Assembly: GCA_035541895.1 (NCBI GenBank)
Contig: DATKMK010000014.1
Location: forward strand, 1 to 34,244
DNA length: 34,244 nt
From: DATKMK01 sp035541895
Lineage (GTDB): Bacteria > Desulfobacterota > Binatia > HRBIN30 > JACQVA1
Direction: 5' to 3'
Shown here: positions 6,822-14,378 of the stretch, in pieces
Layout: every line of letters starts with the position of its first letter
Numbering within the stretch: position 1 is the first letter of the stretch
Made by a program: the position numbers and the translations under genes
Notes under the pieces: model-generated
Seen by the model: only the letters and a program-made list of their open reading frames with translations
Database searches by the model: none
What the model was told of the DNA's origin: nothing

Positions 6822-7505
6822 ATGTCTGATCGTACTCCAGCGGTTGCTCATCCGGCCGCCACCGTGGTTCTGCTGCGTGATGCCGCCGACGCCTGTGAAG
6901 TGCTGCTCGTGCGCCGCAGTGCGCAGCTCGCTTTTCACGGCGGCGCCTGGGTGTTTCCCGGCGGGCGCATTGATCCCGAAGACTACGCCGCCGCGGGCAG
7001 CGATGCCGTCATCGTCGCCGCGCGCCACGCCGCCGTACGCGAAGCGCGCGAAGAAGCGGGACTCAGCCTTGCGGCGAGCGACCTCGTGCTGATCTCGCGT
7101 TGGATCACGCCCGAACCGCTGCCGAAACGATTCGACACTTGGTTCTTCGCCGCGCCGGCCGCCGGACACGACGTGCAAGTCGACGGCGGCGAGATCCACG
7201 ATCATCGTTGGTTTCGCGTCGCCGATGCACTCGCGGCGCAGAAGGCCGGCGAGATCGAGTTGCCGCCGCCGACGTTCGTGACGATCCTGTCGCTCGCGGA
7301 GCATGGCAGCGTGCGCGACGCGCTGGCAGCGTTTGCGCGCGACCCGGTGCTGACGTTTGCGCCCCGCCTCGCCACGGTGACCGGCAGCCCGTGCACATTG
7401 TACGAAGGCGACGTGGGCTACGAAGGCGGCGACGCAACGGCCCCGGGTCCGCGCCATCGCTTGGTGATGCAAGACGGCGATTGGCGCTACGAGCGCAGTG
7501 ACTGA
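6822..7505 (+). CDS. NUDIX hydrolase (NUDT7/NUDT19-like)
   Basis: A 227-residue protein with the NUDIX signature: GGRIDPEDYAAA, then an inserted loop and AVREAREEAGL, whose REAREE glutamates bind Mg. The spacing between the Gly-Gly and REAREEAG parts is longer than in a standard Nudix box, as in the NUDT7/NUDT19 (coenzyme A/acyl-CoA diphosphatase) group. Substrate is therefore probably a CoA or nucleotide derivative, which is inference. The start ATG at 6822 is chosen because the upstream extension to 6753 covers the divergent sulfate-operon promoter. It is divergent from the sulfate operon and convergent with the MFS gene. Confidence 0.85.
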   Translation: MSDRTPAVAHPAATVVLLRDAADACEVLLVRRSAQLAFHGGAWVFPGGRIDPEDYAAAGSDAVIVAARHAAVREAREEAGLSLAASDLVLISRWITPEPLPKRFDTWFFAAPAAGHDVQVDGGEIHDHRWFRVADALAAQKAGEIELPPPTFVTILSLAEHGSVRDALAAFARDPVLTFAPRLATVTGSPCTLYEGDVGYEGGDATAPGPRHRLVMQDGDWRYERSD

Positions 7506-7531
7506 CAGTCCGCGTATTGCCTATCGCGTAT

Positions 7532-7582
7532 CGCATATCGCTGAGGGCGGCAGGGCAGACGATACGCCATCAGCGATATGCG
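7532..7582. repeat. inverted repeat between convergent genes
   Basis: CGCATATCGCTGA (7532-7544) and its exact complement TCAGCGATATGCG (7570-7582) flank a 25-base spacer. A second small palindrome, CAAGGCC/GGCCTTG, follows at 7583-7600. The element lies between the NUDIX stop (7505) and the MFS stop (7669) and may act as a bidirectional terminator or be a dispersed repeat. No U-tract is visible. Confidence 0.6.
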
Positions 7583-7668
7583 CAAGGCCGCCAGGCCTTG
7601 CCTCCGGATGGCGCGTATGTACAATTCGGACATCTCGGAAGTCGGCATGAAGCGAGTAGGTTTGGGGT

Positions 7669-8943
7669 TCATCCTCCGGTCGTCGCGACCGCCACACTGA
7701 TCTCGCCGCGTCGCTCGAGCGCGCTGCGCAAACCGAACACGATCAGCGCCACGCCGATCCATGCGAACACGCTGTTCCACAGGTCCGGCACCGCGTAGGT
7801 GTGGTACAGATCGTACAGGTACGCGGTGAACAACGGCGCGCTGGCGGCCGCGATGTCGTATGAGATCTTGTACGAGCCGAGAATCTTCCCGAGGTGCGTG
7901 CGGCCGAAATAGTGCACCGACATGATCGCCATCGACGGCAGCAGCCCGCCGTAGCCGATGCCGACGATCACCAGACACGGCACCAGCACCTCGTGATGCA
8001 GCGGCACCAGCAGGAGCAGCGGATAGCCGAGCGCAATCAGCGCGAAGTGGATCAGCACCATCGTGCGTTTGTCGAACCGGTCGCACAGGTAACCGAAGCT
8101 CACGCGCGAGCACGCCGACACCAGGAAGAACAGACTCTTCATGTCGGCCGCTTGGATCGGCGGGTACCCCAGCTCTTTCAACTGCACCAGGATGTGCTTG
8201 TTGTACGAGTAACACGGCATGCCGCCGAGGAAGACCGCCGCGCCGAACAGCCAGAAGGTCGGCGTCCGCAGGGCGTCGCGCAGTGTGTAGTCGGTCGTCC
8301 GTGCCGCGGTGGCGGCCGCGTGGCTCAACGCGCCTTGCGCCTCCAGGCCCATCGACTCGGGTCGGTCGCGCACGATCAGCAGCACGACCAACAGCGGCGG
8401 TGCGAACGCCGCGAGGCTGATCCACGTGAACGCTGCGCGCCAGGTGCTGATTTCAATGAAGCGCGTGATCAGCGGCGGCGCCATCGCGGCCCCGAGCGCC
8501 GTCGCCGCGAGGACGACGCCGTTCACCAGCCCGACGCGGTTGTGAAACCAGCGCGAGACCAAGACTTGGTTGGGCAGAATCGTCACGCCCGACATGCCGA
8601 GGCCGATGAAGAACGACGCGGCGAGGTACTGCGCCGGCGTCTGCACCATCGAGAAGCAGTACAGCGCCGTCGATTGAATAATGATGCCGACGACGAACAC
8701 GAGCCGAATCGGATAGCGGTCGATGAGAAACCCGGTCAGCGGCCCCATCGCGCCGACCGTGGTGATGATGATCGAGGTCGGCGCAAACACCGTCGTCCGC
8801 GACCAGTCGGGAAACGTGTCGACGATGTACGGATACACCGTCGTGATCGCGAACACGCCGAAGCCGAGTCCGAACAGCTCGATCACTACGCACGCCGCGA
8901 GGACGTACCAGCCGTAGAAGACTCTGGGCGCGCGCGACGTCAT
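7669..8943 (-). CDS. MFS transporter (monocarboxylate/oxalate-formate type)
   Basis: A 425-residue membrane protein with about 12 transmembrane segments and the MFS layout. The first part FYGWYVLAACVVIELFG is typical of the OFA/monocarboxylate porter group, and GFLIDRYPIR is the loop 2-3 motif. The C-half has GYLCDRFDKR, the equivalent repeat of that loop. The start at 8943 (MTSRAPRV) has GAGG 7 bases upstream; a longer frame to 9003 is possible. Probable role is uptake or efflux of a small carboxylate; substrate is unknown. It is divergent from the secreted hydrolase gene across about 200 bases. Confidence 0.85.
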   Translation of the reverse strand: MTSRAPRVFYGWYVLAACVVIELFGLGFGVFAITTVYPYIVDTFPDWSRTTVFAPTSIIITTVGAMGPLTGFLIDRYPIRLVFVVGIIIQSTALYCFSMVQTPAQYLAASFFIGLGMSGVTILPNQVLVSRWFHNRVGLVNGVVLAATALGAAMAPPLITRFIEISTWRAAFTWISLAAFAPPLLVVLLIVRDRPESMGLEAQGALSHAAATAARTTDYTLRDALRTPTFWLFGAAVFLGGMPCYSYNKHILVQLKELGYPPIQAADMKSLFFLVSACSRVSFGYLCDRFDKRTMVLIHFALIALGYPLLLLVPLHHEVLVPCLVIVGIGYGGLLPSMAIMSVHYFGRTHLGKILGSYKISYDIAAASAPLFTAYLYDLYHTYAVPDLWNSVFAWIGVALIVFGLRSALERRGEISVAVATTGG

Positions 8944-9145
8944 CGGCGCCTCATGGCATATGGCCGAGACGGGTTCCAGCGCAGCGAACGTCGGCGTAGG
9001 CAACCTGGGGTCTCAGCGTTGCCTCCTCGCACTCTCCCGCGCTATGAAACGAGGCGAAACTGCGGAAGCGGTTACAGGTCCGACCGATCTGGTCACGTTC
9101 GAACTGCTACTAGCGCGCTTGGGACAACCAAGCGCAACGGGGGGC

Positions 9146-10249
9146 ATGAGCATGCTCAAGCCACGGTGCGGGCGTAAACCGAGCGGATTGCGAAATTCAT
9201 CCAGCTCACGGACCGGCCTCGCGCGCTGGTTCTTCGCACTTCTTCTGTTCGGGTTGCCGCTGGCAGAAGCGCAGCCTACGTGCGTTGGCGTCGGCGATTG
9301 CGATCACGGCGGGGTGGTGACCGTCGAGGAGCTGGTGAAGGGTGTGAACATCGCGCTCGGCAACGCGACGGTCGATCAGTGCTCTGCGTTTGATTGCCAC
9401 GGCGACGGACATGTGACCGTCGACTGCTTGGTGCAGGGAGTTCATGGTGCGCTCGAGGGTGTGACGGTTGGCGTCAACGGCACCGAACGCATCGACGTCG
9501 GCGGGCACAAGCTGAACATCAAGTGCATTGGCAGCGGCGAACCCACCATCGTGCTCGACGCCGGCCGCGGCGACAATCTCGACATTTGGTTTGCGGTCCA
9601 ACCAGGCATCGCGGGTTTCACTCGCGTATGCGCGTACGATCGCGCCGGCTACGGCAAGAGTGATCCCGGGCCGCTGCCGCGCACGAGCGCGCAGATCGTT
9701 TCGGAGCTCCACGCGCTGCTGACCAACAGCTGCCTCCCCGGCCCGTACCTGTTCGTGGGCCATTCGCTGGGCGGGTTGAACATTCAACTGTACGCGCGCA
9801 CCTATCCGCAGGAGGTTGCCGGCCTGGTGTTCGTCGATGGTCGACCCCCGGGCTTCTACGACGGATTGAACGCGTTCGATCCGCCGTTGCCGCCCGAGAT
9901 CTACAAGCTGTATGTCTCGTGTGACGACGGCACGAGTCCAACTTCCTCCGCCGGCTCGGAGTGCCGCAGCATCGCAACCAGCGAGAGCGAGGTCGACGCA
10001 GCGGGTCCGCTGCCGGACGTGCCGGCGGTCGTATTCGTCGCCGGGCAGGCCGACGCCGGCTTACCGCCGGTGACGGCGCAGCAAATGAGCGATCTGTGGC
10101 TGCAACTACAGATGGACCTCCTTCACATGCTGCCGCACGGCACCTTGAACGTGGTTGCTGAATGCAAACACTACATTCATCTGTGCCGGCCCGACGTGAT
10201 CAACGGCGCGGTTCGAAACATGGTCGAGGGACTTCGAACCAACCGATGA
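9146..10249 (+). CDS. secreted alpha/beta hydrolase with dockerin-like repeats
   Basis: A 367-residue exported protein. A late signal peptide (WFFALLLFGLPLAEA, about 28-42) precedes two short Ca-binding-loop repeats, DCDHGGVVTVEELVKGV (51-67) and DCHGDGHVTVDCLVQGV (83-99), which resemble dockerin/EF-hand repeats. An alpha/beta hydrolase domain follows: AYDRAGYGKS (oxyanion/cap region), nucleophile Ser207 in GHSLGG, candidate acid Asp303 and catalytic His342 in KHYIHL. The start at 9146 is uncertain: ATG at 9152 or an upstream ATG at 9044 are alternatives, and no strong ribosome-binding site is visible. The repeat module is common in exported proteins of Binatota-like genomes. Substrate is unknown. 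Confidence 0.8.
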   Translation: MSMLKPRCGRKPSGLRNSSSSRTGLARWFFALLLFGLPLAEAQPTCVGVGDCDHGGVVTVEELVKGVNIALGNATVDQCSAFDCHGDGHVTVDCLVQGVHGALEGVTVGVNGTERIDVGGHKLNIKCIGSGEPTIVLDAGRGDNLDIWFAVQPGIAGFTRVCAYDRAGYGKSDPGPLPRTSAQIVSELHALLTNSCLPGPYLFVGHSLGGLNIQLYARTYPQEVAGLVFVDGRPPGFYDGLNAFDPPLPPEIYKLYVSCDDGTSPTSSAGSECRSIATSESEVDAAGPLPDVPAVVFVAGQADAGLPPVTAQQMSDLWLQLQMDLLHMLPHGTLNVVAECKHYIHLCRPDVINGAVRNMVEGLRTNR

Positions 10250-10312
10250 ACCGACGACCCGCCCCTTGCTGGCGACGCTGTGGGCGACGACAAATCGTCC
10301 GGCCGGTTTCAT

Positions 10313-10342
10313 TGACGCCTGTCACCTCATGGGTTACAGGCG
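10313..10342 (+). promoter_or_regulatory. candidate higBA promoter and palindromic operator
   Basis: TTGACG (10313-10318) and TACAGG (10335-10340) with a 16-base spacer are a plausible promoter, ending 6 bases before the GTG start of higB. CGCCTGT (10316-10322) and ACAGGCG (10336-10342) are perfect inverted arms overlapping both boxes, with centres 20 bases apart, as expected for a HigA dimer operator giving autorepression. Confidence 0.5.
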
Positions 10343-10345
10343 AGC

Positions 10346-10624
10346 GTGATCAGGGGTTGGCGTCACAAGGGATTGCGAGATTTGTTCGAGACCGGAAGGA
10401 CACGTGGCGTTCGGCCAGAACACGCGAACCGGCTGCGACTCATTCTGGCTCGACTGGACGCGTCGACCGAACCGCGGGACATGAATCTACCGGGTCTACG
10501 GTTGCACGCTCTGAAAGGCCGGATGAAGAGGACCTGGGCGGTCGATGTGAGCGGTAACTGGCGAGTGACGTTCCGTTTCGACGGCAAAGACGCCATCGCC
10601 GTCGACTACACCGACTATCACTGA
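10346..10624 (+). CDS. higB: HigB-type toxin (RelE/ParE fold mRNA interferase)
   Basis: A 92-residue basic protein matching HigB over its full length: MIRGWRHKGLRDLFETG, LRLILARLDA, MNLPGLRLHALKG, and the C-terminal NWRVTFRFDGKDAIAVDYTDYH. HigB toxins cleave mRNA on the ribosome and are neutralised by HigA. The start is a GTG at 10346. Toxin-before-antitoxin order is normal for higBA. The gene ends with TGA at 10622-10624, next to the higA ribosome-binding site. Confidence 0.95.
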   Translation: MIRGWRHKGLRDLFETGRTRGVRPEHANRLRLILARLDASTEPRDMNLPGLRLHALKGRMKRTWAVDVSGNWRVTFRFDGKDAIAVDYTDYH

Positions 10625-10634
10625 GGAGGTTCAC

Positions 10635-10922
10635 GTGCACAATCCACCCCATCCAGGCGCCATCATTCGCGAGCTGTGTCTTGACCCCCTGGGCTTACCC
10701 GTATCGGCTGCGGCAAAGGCGCTGGGTGTCAGCCGCAAGACGCTTTCCGAGATTCTCAACGGCCACGCCCGAATCAGCCCCGAGATGGCGATCCGCCTCG
10801 CCATCGCGTTCGACACCACACCCGAGAGCTGGATGAATCAACAGGCGCAGTACGACCTCTGGAAGGCAAGTAAACGACGAAAAGCGCTGGAGAAGAAAGT
10901 GAAGGCTCTGGCGGCCGCATAG
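10635..10922 (+). CDS. higA: HigA-type antitoxin (XRE-family regulator)
   Basis: A 95-residue protein. MHNPPHPGAIIRELCLDPLG is the characteristic HigA start. The helix-turn-helix is at about 22-60 (VSAAAKALGVSRKTLSEILN), followed by AFDTTPESWMNQQAQYDLW. It binds HigB and represses the operon. The start is a GTG at 10635 with GAGGAGG at 10623-10629, overlapping the higB stop, so the two are translationally linked. Nothing is missing from the usual HigA length. Confidence 0.95.
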   Translation: MHNPPHPGAIIRELCLDPLGLPVSAAAKALGVSRKTLSEILNGHARISPEMAIRLAIAFDTTPESWMNQQAQYDLWKASKRRKALEKKVKALAAA

Positions 10923-10941
10923 AGTCGTTCGGCCCAGCCGC

Positions 10942-12105
10942 TCAGCGCTCCGTCGACACAATCATCGTCGCGGCGGCGCTCCAGGTGCCGCCGGTGCCGT
11001 GGCAGATCGCGGTCTTCGCGTTCGGCACTTGGCGCGGGCCGCATTCGCCGCGCAGCTGTCGCACGCCTTCGATGATGGTGAAGATGCCGTACATGCCGGT
11101 GTGGGTGTACGACAGCCCACCGCCGTTGGTGTTCATCGGAAACTCGCCGCCCGGCGCCGTGCGTTGGCCCGAGACGAACGCACCGCTCTCGCCTGGCTTG
11201 CAGAATCCCAGCTCTTCGAGCGCCAGCATCGGCACGATGGTGAAGGCGTCGTAGAACTGCGCCACGTCGATGTCGGCGTGCTTCACGCCCGACATCCGAA
11301 ACGCCCGCTCGCCCGAGATACGTGCAGCGTCCCAACTGACGAAGGAGGGCATCTGACTCACCATCATGTGGGTGGCGCACTCGCCGGTGCCGAGCACATA
11401 GACCGGCTTCTTCGGCAGATCGCGTGCGCGTTCCGCCGAGGTGACGATCGCGGCCCCACCACCGTCAGTGACCAGACAGCAATCGAGCAGATGAAACGGC
11501 CACGCGATCATCCGCGAGTTGAGCACGTCGTCGATGGTGATCGGGTCGCGCGCGTAGGCCTTCGGATTCATCGCCGCCCACTTGCGCGTGGCCACCGCAA
11601 CTTCCGCCAGTTGCTCGCCGGTGGTTCCGTAGGTGTGCATGTGGCGGGTGGCGAGAAAGCCGTATCCCGTCGCCGGACCGACGGTGCCATAAGGTAACTC
11701 AAACTGATTGTTGGTCGAGTCGTCGCCCCAGCGCGGGGCCGGCATCGCGATCCGCGAGTGTCCGCTTTCGCCGTGCGTGATCAGCGCCACCTCGCACAGC
11801 CCGGCGTTGATCGCGGCCATCGCGTGTTCGACGTGAAGGATAAACGAGCAACCGCCGACCTGCGTGCCACCGACGAAGCGCGGGCGGATGCCGAGATACT
11901 CCGGCACGTCGTTCGCCATGTTGCGGCCCGAAGTGAACACCGCGTCGATGTCACTCTTCTTCAATCCCGCGTCGGCGAGCGCGTTGTGCGTCGCCTCCAT
12001 GTGCAGTTGCAACGACGACTTGTTCGGCAACCGCCCGAGTTCGTCCGACTCGGCGACGCCGACGATGGCGACGGTGCCGCGCATCTTCGTGCAATCGGTA
12101 GCCAT
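10942..12105 (-). CDS. SCP2-type thiolase family protein
   Basis: A 387-residue thiolase-fold protein of the acetyl-CoA acetyltransferase/SCP2-thiolase type. The N-half has VAIVGVAESDELGR and the nucleophile region VGGCSF, with Cys86 retained. The C-half has NTNGGGLSYTHTGMYG and the terminal HGTGG loop. The adjacent DUF35 Zn-ribbon/OB-fold gene is the usual partner and such pairs form a complex. They carry out thiolytic or decarboxylating condensation steps on acyl-CoA, including steroid side chains and aromatic or fatty acids. The start ATG (12103-12105) shares one base with the DUF35 stop (TGATG). Confidence 0.88.
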   Translation of the reverse strand: MATDCTKMRGTVAIVGVAESDELGRLPNKSSLQLHMEATHNALADAGLKKSDIDAVFTSGRNMANDVPEYLGIRPRFVGGTQVGGCSFILHVEHAMAAINAGLCEVALITHGESGHSRIAMPAPRWGDDSTNNQFELPYGTVGPATGYGFLATRHMHTYGTTGEQLAEVAVATRKWAAMNPKAYARDPITIDDVLNSRMIAWPFHLLDCCLVTDGGGAAIVTSAERARDLPKKPVYVLGTGECATHMMVSQMPSFVSWDAARISGERAFRMSGVKHADIDVAQFYDAFTIVPMLALEELGFCKPGESGAFVSGQRTAPGGEFPMNTNGGGLSYTHTGMYGIFTIIEGVRQLRGECGPRQVPNAKTAICHGTGGTWSAAATMIVSTER

Positions 12106-12527
12106 CAGCGCCGCACCGGTTTGAACTTCGGCAATGTGATCTCGTCGGTGAGGTCTTCGAACACCACTTCGACCGGCATGTCGCAGCGGAGCTGCTTGGG
12201 ATCGGGCGCGACGCCGACGATGTTGGTCATCATCTTCGGACCTTCATCGAGCTGCACGATGCCGATGACGAACGGGCCGGTTGCCGGAAACCCGCGCGGC
12301 GGGCGGTGATTGATCACGAAGGTGTGGAGCGTACCGCGACCACTGGCGTCGACCCACTCGACGTTGCGAGAGAGGCAGTGCGGGCACAGCGGGCGGGGAT
12401 AAAAGTAGTGCTGCGCGCAATCGCCGCAGCGTTGGATGCGCAGCTTGCGCTGCTTGGTCGCCTCCCAGAAGGGTGTGGTTTCCGGGGTCGGCTTCGGAAT
12501 GGGTCCGGTGTAGTTCGGCGTCGTCAT
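12105..12527 (-). CDS. DUF35 Zn-ribbon/OB-fold protein, thiolase partner
   Basis: A 140-residue protein. The rubredoxin-like zinc ribbon uses C34xxC37 (CGDC) and C48xxC51 (CPHC) after the typical start FWEATKQRKLRIQRC. The OB-fold follows (GRGTLHTFVINHRPP, then FVIGIVQLDEGP). DUF35 proteins bind acyl-CoA and support the partner thiolase. The ATG at 12527 is preferred; a TTG at 12548 would add seven residues. It is translationally coupled to the thiolase gene. Confidence 0.88.
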   Translation of the reverse strand: MTTPNYTGPIPKPTPETTPFWEATKQRKLRIQRCGDCAQHYFYPRPLCPHCLSRNVEWVDASGRGTLHTFVINHRPPRGFPATGPFVIGIVQLDEGPKMMTNIVGVAPDPKQLRCDMPVEVVFEDLTDEITLPKFKPVRR

Positions 12528-12761
12528 CGGGAATCGCTCATCGGACAAATGCAGCGGCGAGTCAATGGGCGCAGCTACCAGCAGAGTGGGCTACATCAAC
12601 CGGCCCAGCGGACGCACTTGCCTCCGCTCGCGCCGGCAGTGGTCTGGTGCGACAAAGGATAAAGGTGAGGATGCCTCCGGAGGAGGCGGAAGGTTTACTT
12701 TTTCCTGACCGGCCTCTTGAGGGTCCCGCGCCGTTCTCGGGCTTCGCTCATTTCGTGTTGC

Positions 12762-12962
12762 TCATTCTTCAACCTCGCTCTTGACGCGAATCCGCTTGAG
12801 CTCGGAATCGGTTGCCCATTGAGAATTGAACCGCTCGAAACAGGTGATTTTGAGTCGCTGCCGTTCTCTTCCGGCTGTGAGGTAGCGGTTGACGAATTGC
12901 GCTACGATCGCGCCACCCGCACCTATGAGGCCACCTAGCGCGCCGACTAGAAAGGACTTCAT
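12762..12962 (-). CDS. small hypothetical membrane protein
   Basis: A 66-residue frame beginning MKSFLVGALGGLIGAGGAIV, one Gly-rich transmembrane helix, followed by a basic cytoplasmic tail (RYLTAGRERQRLK) and an acidic end. There is no strong ribosome-binding site and no recognised family. It is isolated between the DUF35-thiolase pair and the acyl-CoA dehydrogenase. The sensible signal-anchor layout is the main support. Confidence 0.4.
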   Translation of the reverse strand: MKSFLVGALGGLIGAGGAIVAQFVNRYLTAGRERQRLKITCFERFNSQWATDSELKRIRVKSEVEE

Positions 12963-13049
12963 CGGGATGAGCCGCCTAGCGCGACCCAGTTCATCGCGTC
13001 AAGAGTTCGTCTAAGACCTCCAGCCATTTCCCACCGCTGCGCTGCGTTT

Positions 13050-13144
13050 CGGGCGAGTCCTCGTTCGTCGCCCAAGGGCAGGCTCGGTCTTGACAAACAA
13101 GCGTTCGTCCAAGCAAATGAGCCCTCGCCCAACCCCGAGGGAGA
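13050..13144. repeat. repeat remnant and candidate promoter before the acyl-CoA dehydrogenase
   Basis: GGGCGAG (13051-13057) and CCCTCGCCCAACCCCGAGGG (13122-13141) belong to the CCCTCGCCCAACC...GGGAGA dispersed-repeat type of GC-rich genomes. Within the stretch, TTGACA (13090-13095), a 17-base spacer and GCAAAT (13113-13118) form a possible plus-strand promoter about 40 bases before the ATG at 13159. The -10 is weak. Confidence 0.4.
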
Positions 13145-13158
13145 AGAGATTCGAGTCG

Positions 13159-14346
13159 ATGGATTTCTCGTTTGCTGACAGTGAACTAGCGTTCGCCGCG
13201 GAAGCGCGGGCGTGGCTAGGAGCCAATGTGCCGGTGGCGTGGCGGCGCGGACACGCATGGACGCGAGCCGAGGACCCGCTCTGGCTGGAGATCGCCCGTG
13301 AATGGCAACGCAAGTTGTACGAGGGCGGCTGGGCGGCAATCTCGTGGCCGCGCGAACTCGGCGGCCGCGGCGCAACGGTCATCGAGCGGTGGCTGTTCGA
13401 GGCAGAACTCGATCGCATCGGCGCGCCGCGCCCAATCGCTAGCAGCGGCGCAGTCGATCTCATCGGCTCGGCGCTGCTCAAGCACGGCAGTCCCGCATTG
13501 CAGCAGCGCTTTGTGCGCCGGCTCCTCGCCGGCGCCGATCTGTGGTGCCAAGGATTCTCCGAGCCGGGCGCCGGCTCGGATCTCGCCGGTCTGCGCACAC
13601 GCGGCGTGCGCGACGGCGATCATTACGTCGTCAACGGACAGAAGGTGTGGACCAGTCACGCCGACATCGCGGACTTCTGCTTTCTTTTGTGTCGCACCGA
13701 GCTCGACGCGCCGAAGCACAAGGGCATCAGCTTGCTCCTGGTCGACATGAAGACGCCCGGCATCAGCGTGCGCCCGCTCAAGCAAGCCACCGCCGACGCC
13801 GAGTTTTGCGAAGTGTTTTTCGACAACGTCCGGGTGCCCGCGGACCATATGGTGGGCGCTCCGGGCGCCGGCTGGCAGATCGCGATGGGCATCCTCCAGC
13901 ATGAGCGTGGCCCGGTGTGGACGTTCACCTTTCAGCGCAAGATCCGCCGCAGCTACGAGCAACTCGTGCGCGTCGCGCGCGCGCGCGGCGACGGCGCGCT
14001 GTCCGACGGCCTGACGCGCCAGCGATTGGCGCAAGCGTTCATCGAGGTCGAGCTGTTGCGCTTTGTGGGGTACCGTAGCCTGACGCGCTTGTTGCGCACC
14101 GGCCAACCCGGCGCCGAAAGCTCGATCGAGAAGATCCTCGGCAGCGAGACCGATCAGCGCTTGCAGGAAATCGCAATGGCGGTGCTCGGCCCCTACGGCA
14201 CCACCGTCAGCGACCGTCGCGCCCCGACCGCCGAGACGATCGAGCGCGAGTATCTCTACTCCCGCTCGGAGACCATCATGGGCGGCACTTCGGAGATTCA
14301 GCGCAACGTGATCGCGCAACGCATCCTCGGATTGCCGCGCGAGTGA
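13159..14346 (+). CDS. acyl-CoA dehydrogenase
   Basis: A 395-residue flavoprotein of the ACAD family. The N-terminal helical domain starts MDFSFADSELAFAAEARAWL. The beta domain has WCQGFSEPGAGSDLAGL and VVNGQKVWTSHA for FAD and acyl-CoA contacts. The C-terminal helical domain ends with ETIMGGTSEIQRNVIAQRI, the usual FAD-dimer signature. It introduces an alpha-beta double bond into an acyl-CoA. Substrate class cannot be read from sequence; the DUF35-thiolase pair nearby suggests branched, cyclic or steroid-like acyl-CoAs. The start at 13159 is chosen by homology, as the 5' extension to 13090 is repeat sequence. Confidence 0.93.
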   Translation: MDFSFADSELAFAAEARAWLGANVPVAWRRGHAWTRAEDPLWLEIAREWQRKLYEGGWAAISWPRELGGRGATVIERWLFEAELDRIGAPRPIASSGAVDLIGSALLKHGSPALQQRFVRRLLAGADLWCQGFSEPGAGSDLAGLRTRGVRDGDHYVVNGQKVWTSHADIADFCFLLCRTELDAPKHKGISLLLVDMKTPGISVRPLKQATADAEFCEVFFDNVRVPADHMVGAPGAGWQIAMGILQHERGPVWTFTFQRKIRRSYEQLVRVARARGDGALSDGLTRQRLAQAFIEVELLRFVGYRSLTRLLRTGQPGAESSIEKILGSETDQRLQEIAMAVLGPYGTTVSDRRAPTAETIEREYLYSRSETIMGGTSEIQRNVIAQRILGLPRE

Positions 14347-14378
14347 TGGCGCGGTAACGACGGCCATCGAGGGGTTCA

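Noticed and set aside
6648..7472. 274-codon minus-strand frame opposite the NUDIX gene
   Set aside because: Its body is the antisense shadow of the NUDIX gene. Only its last 30 codons, from the ATG at 6740, are kept as the Cys leader peptide.
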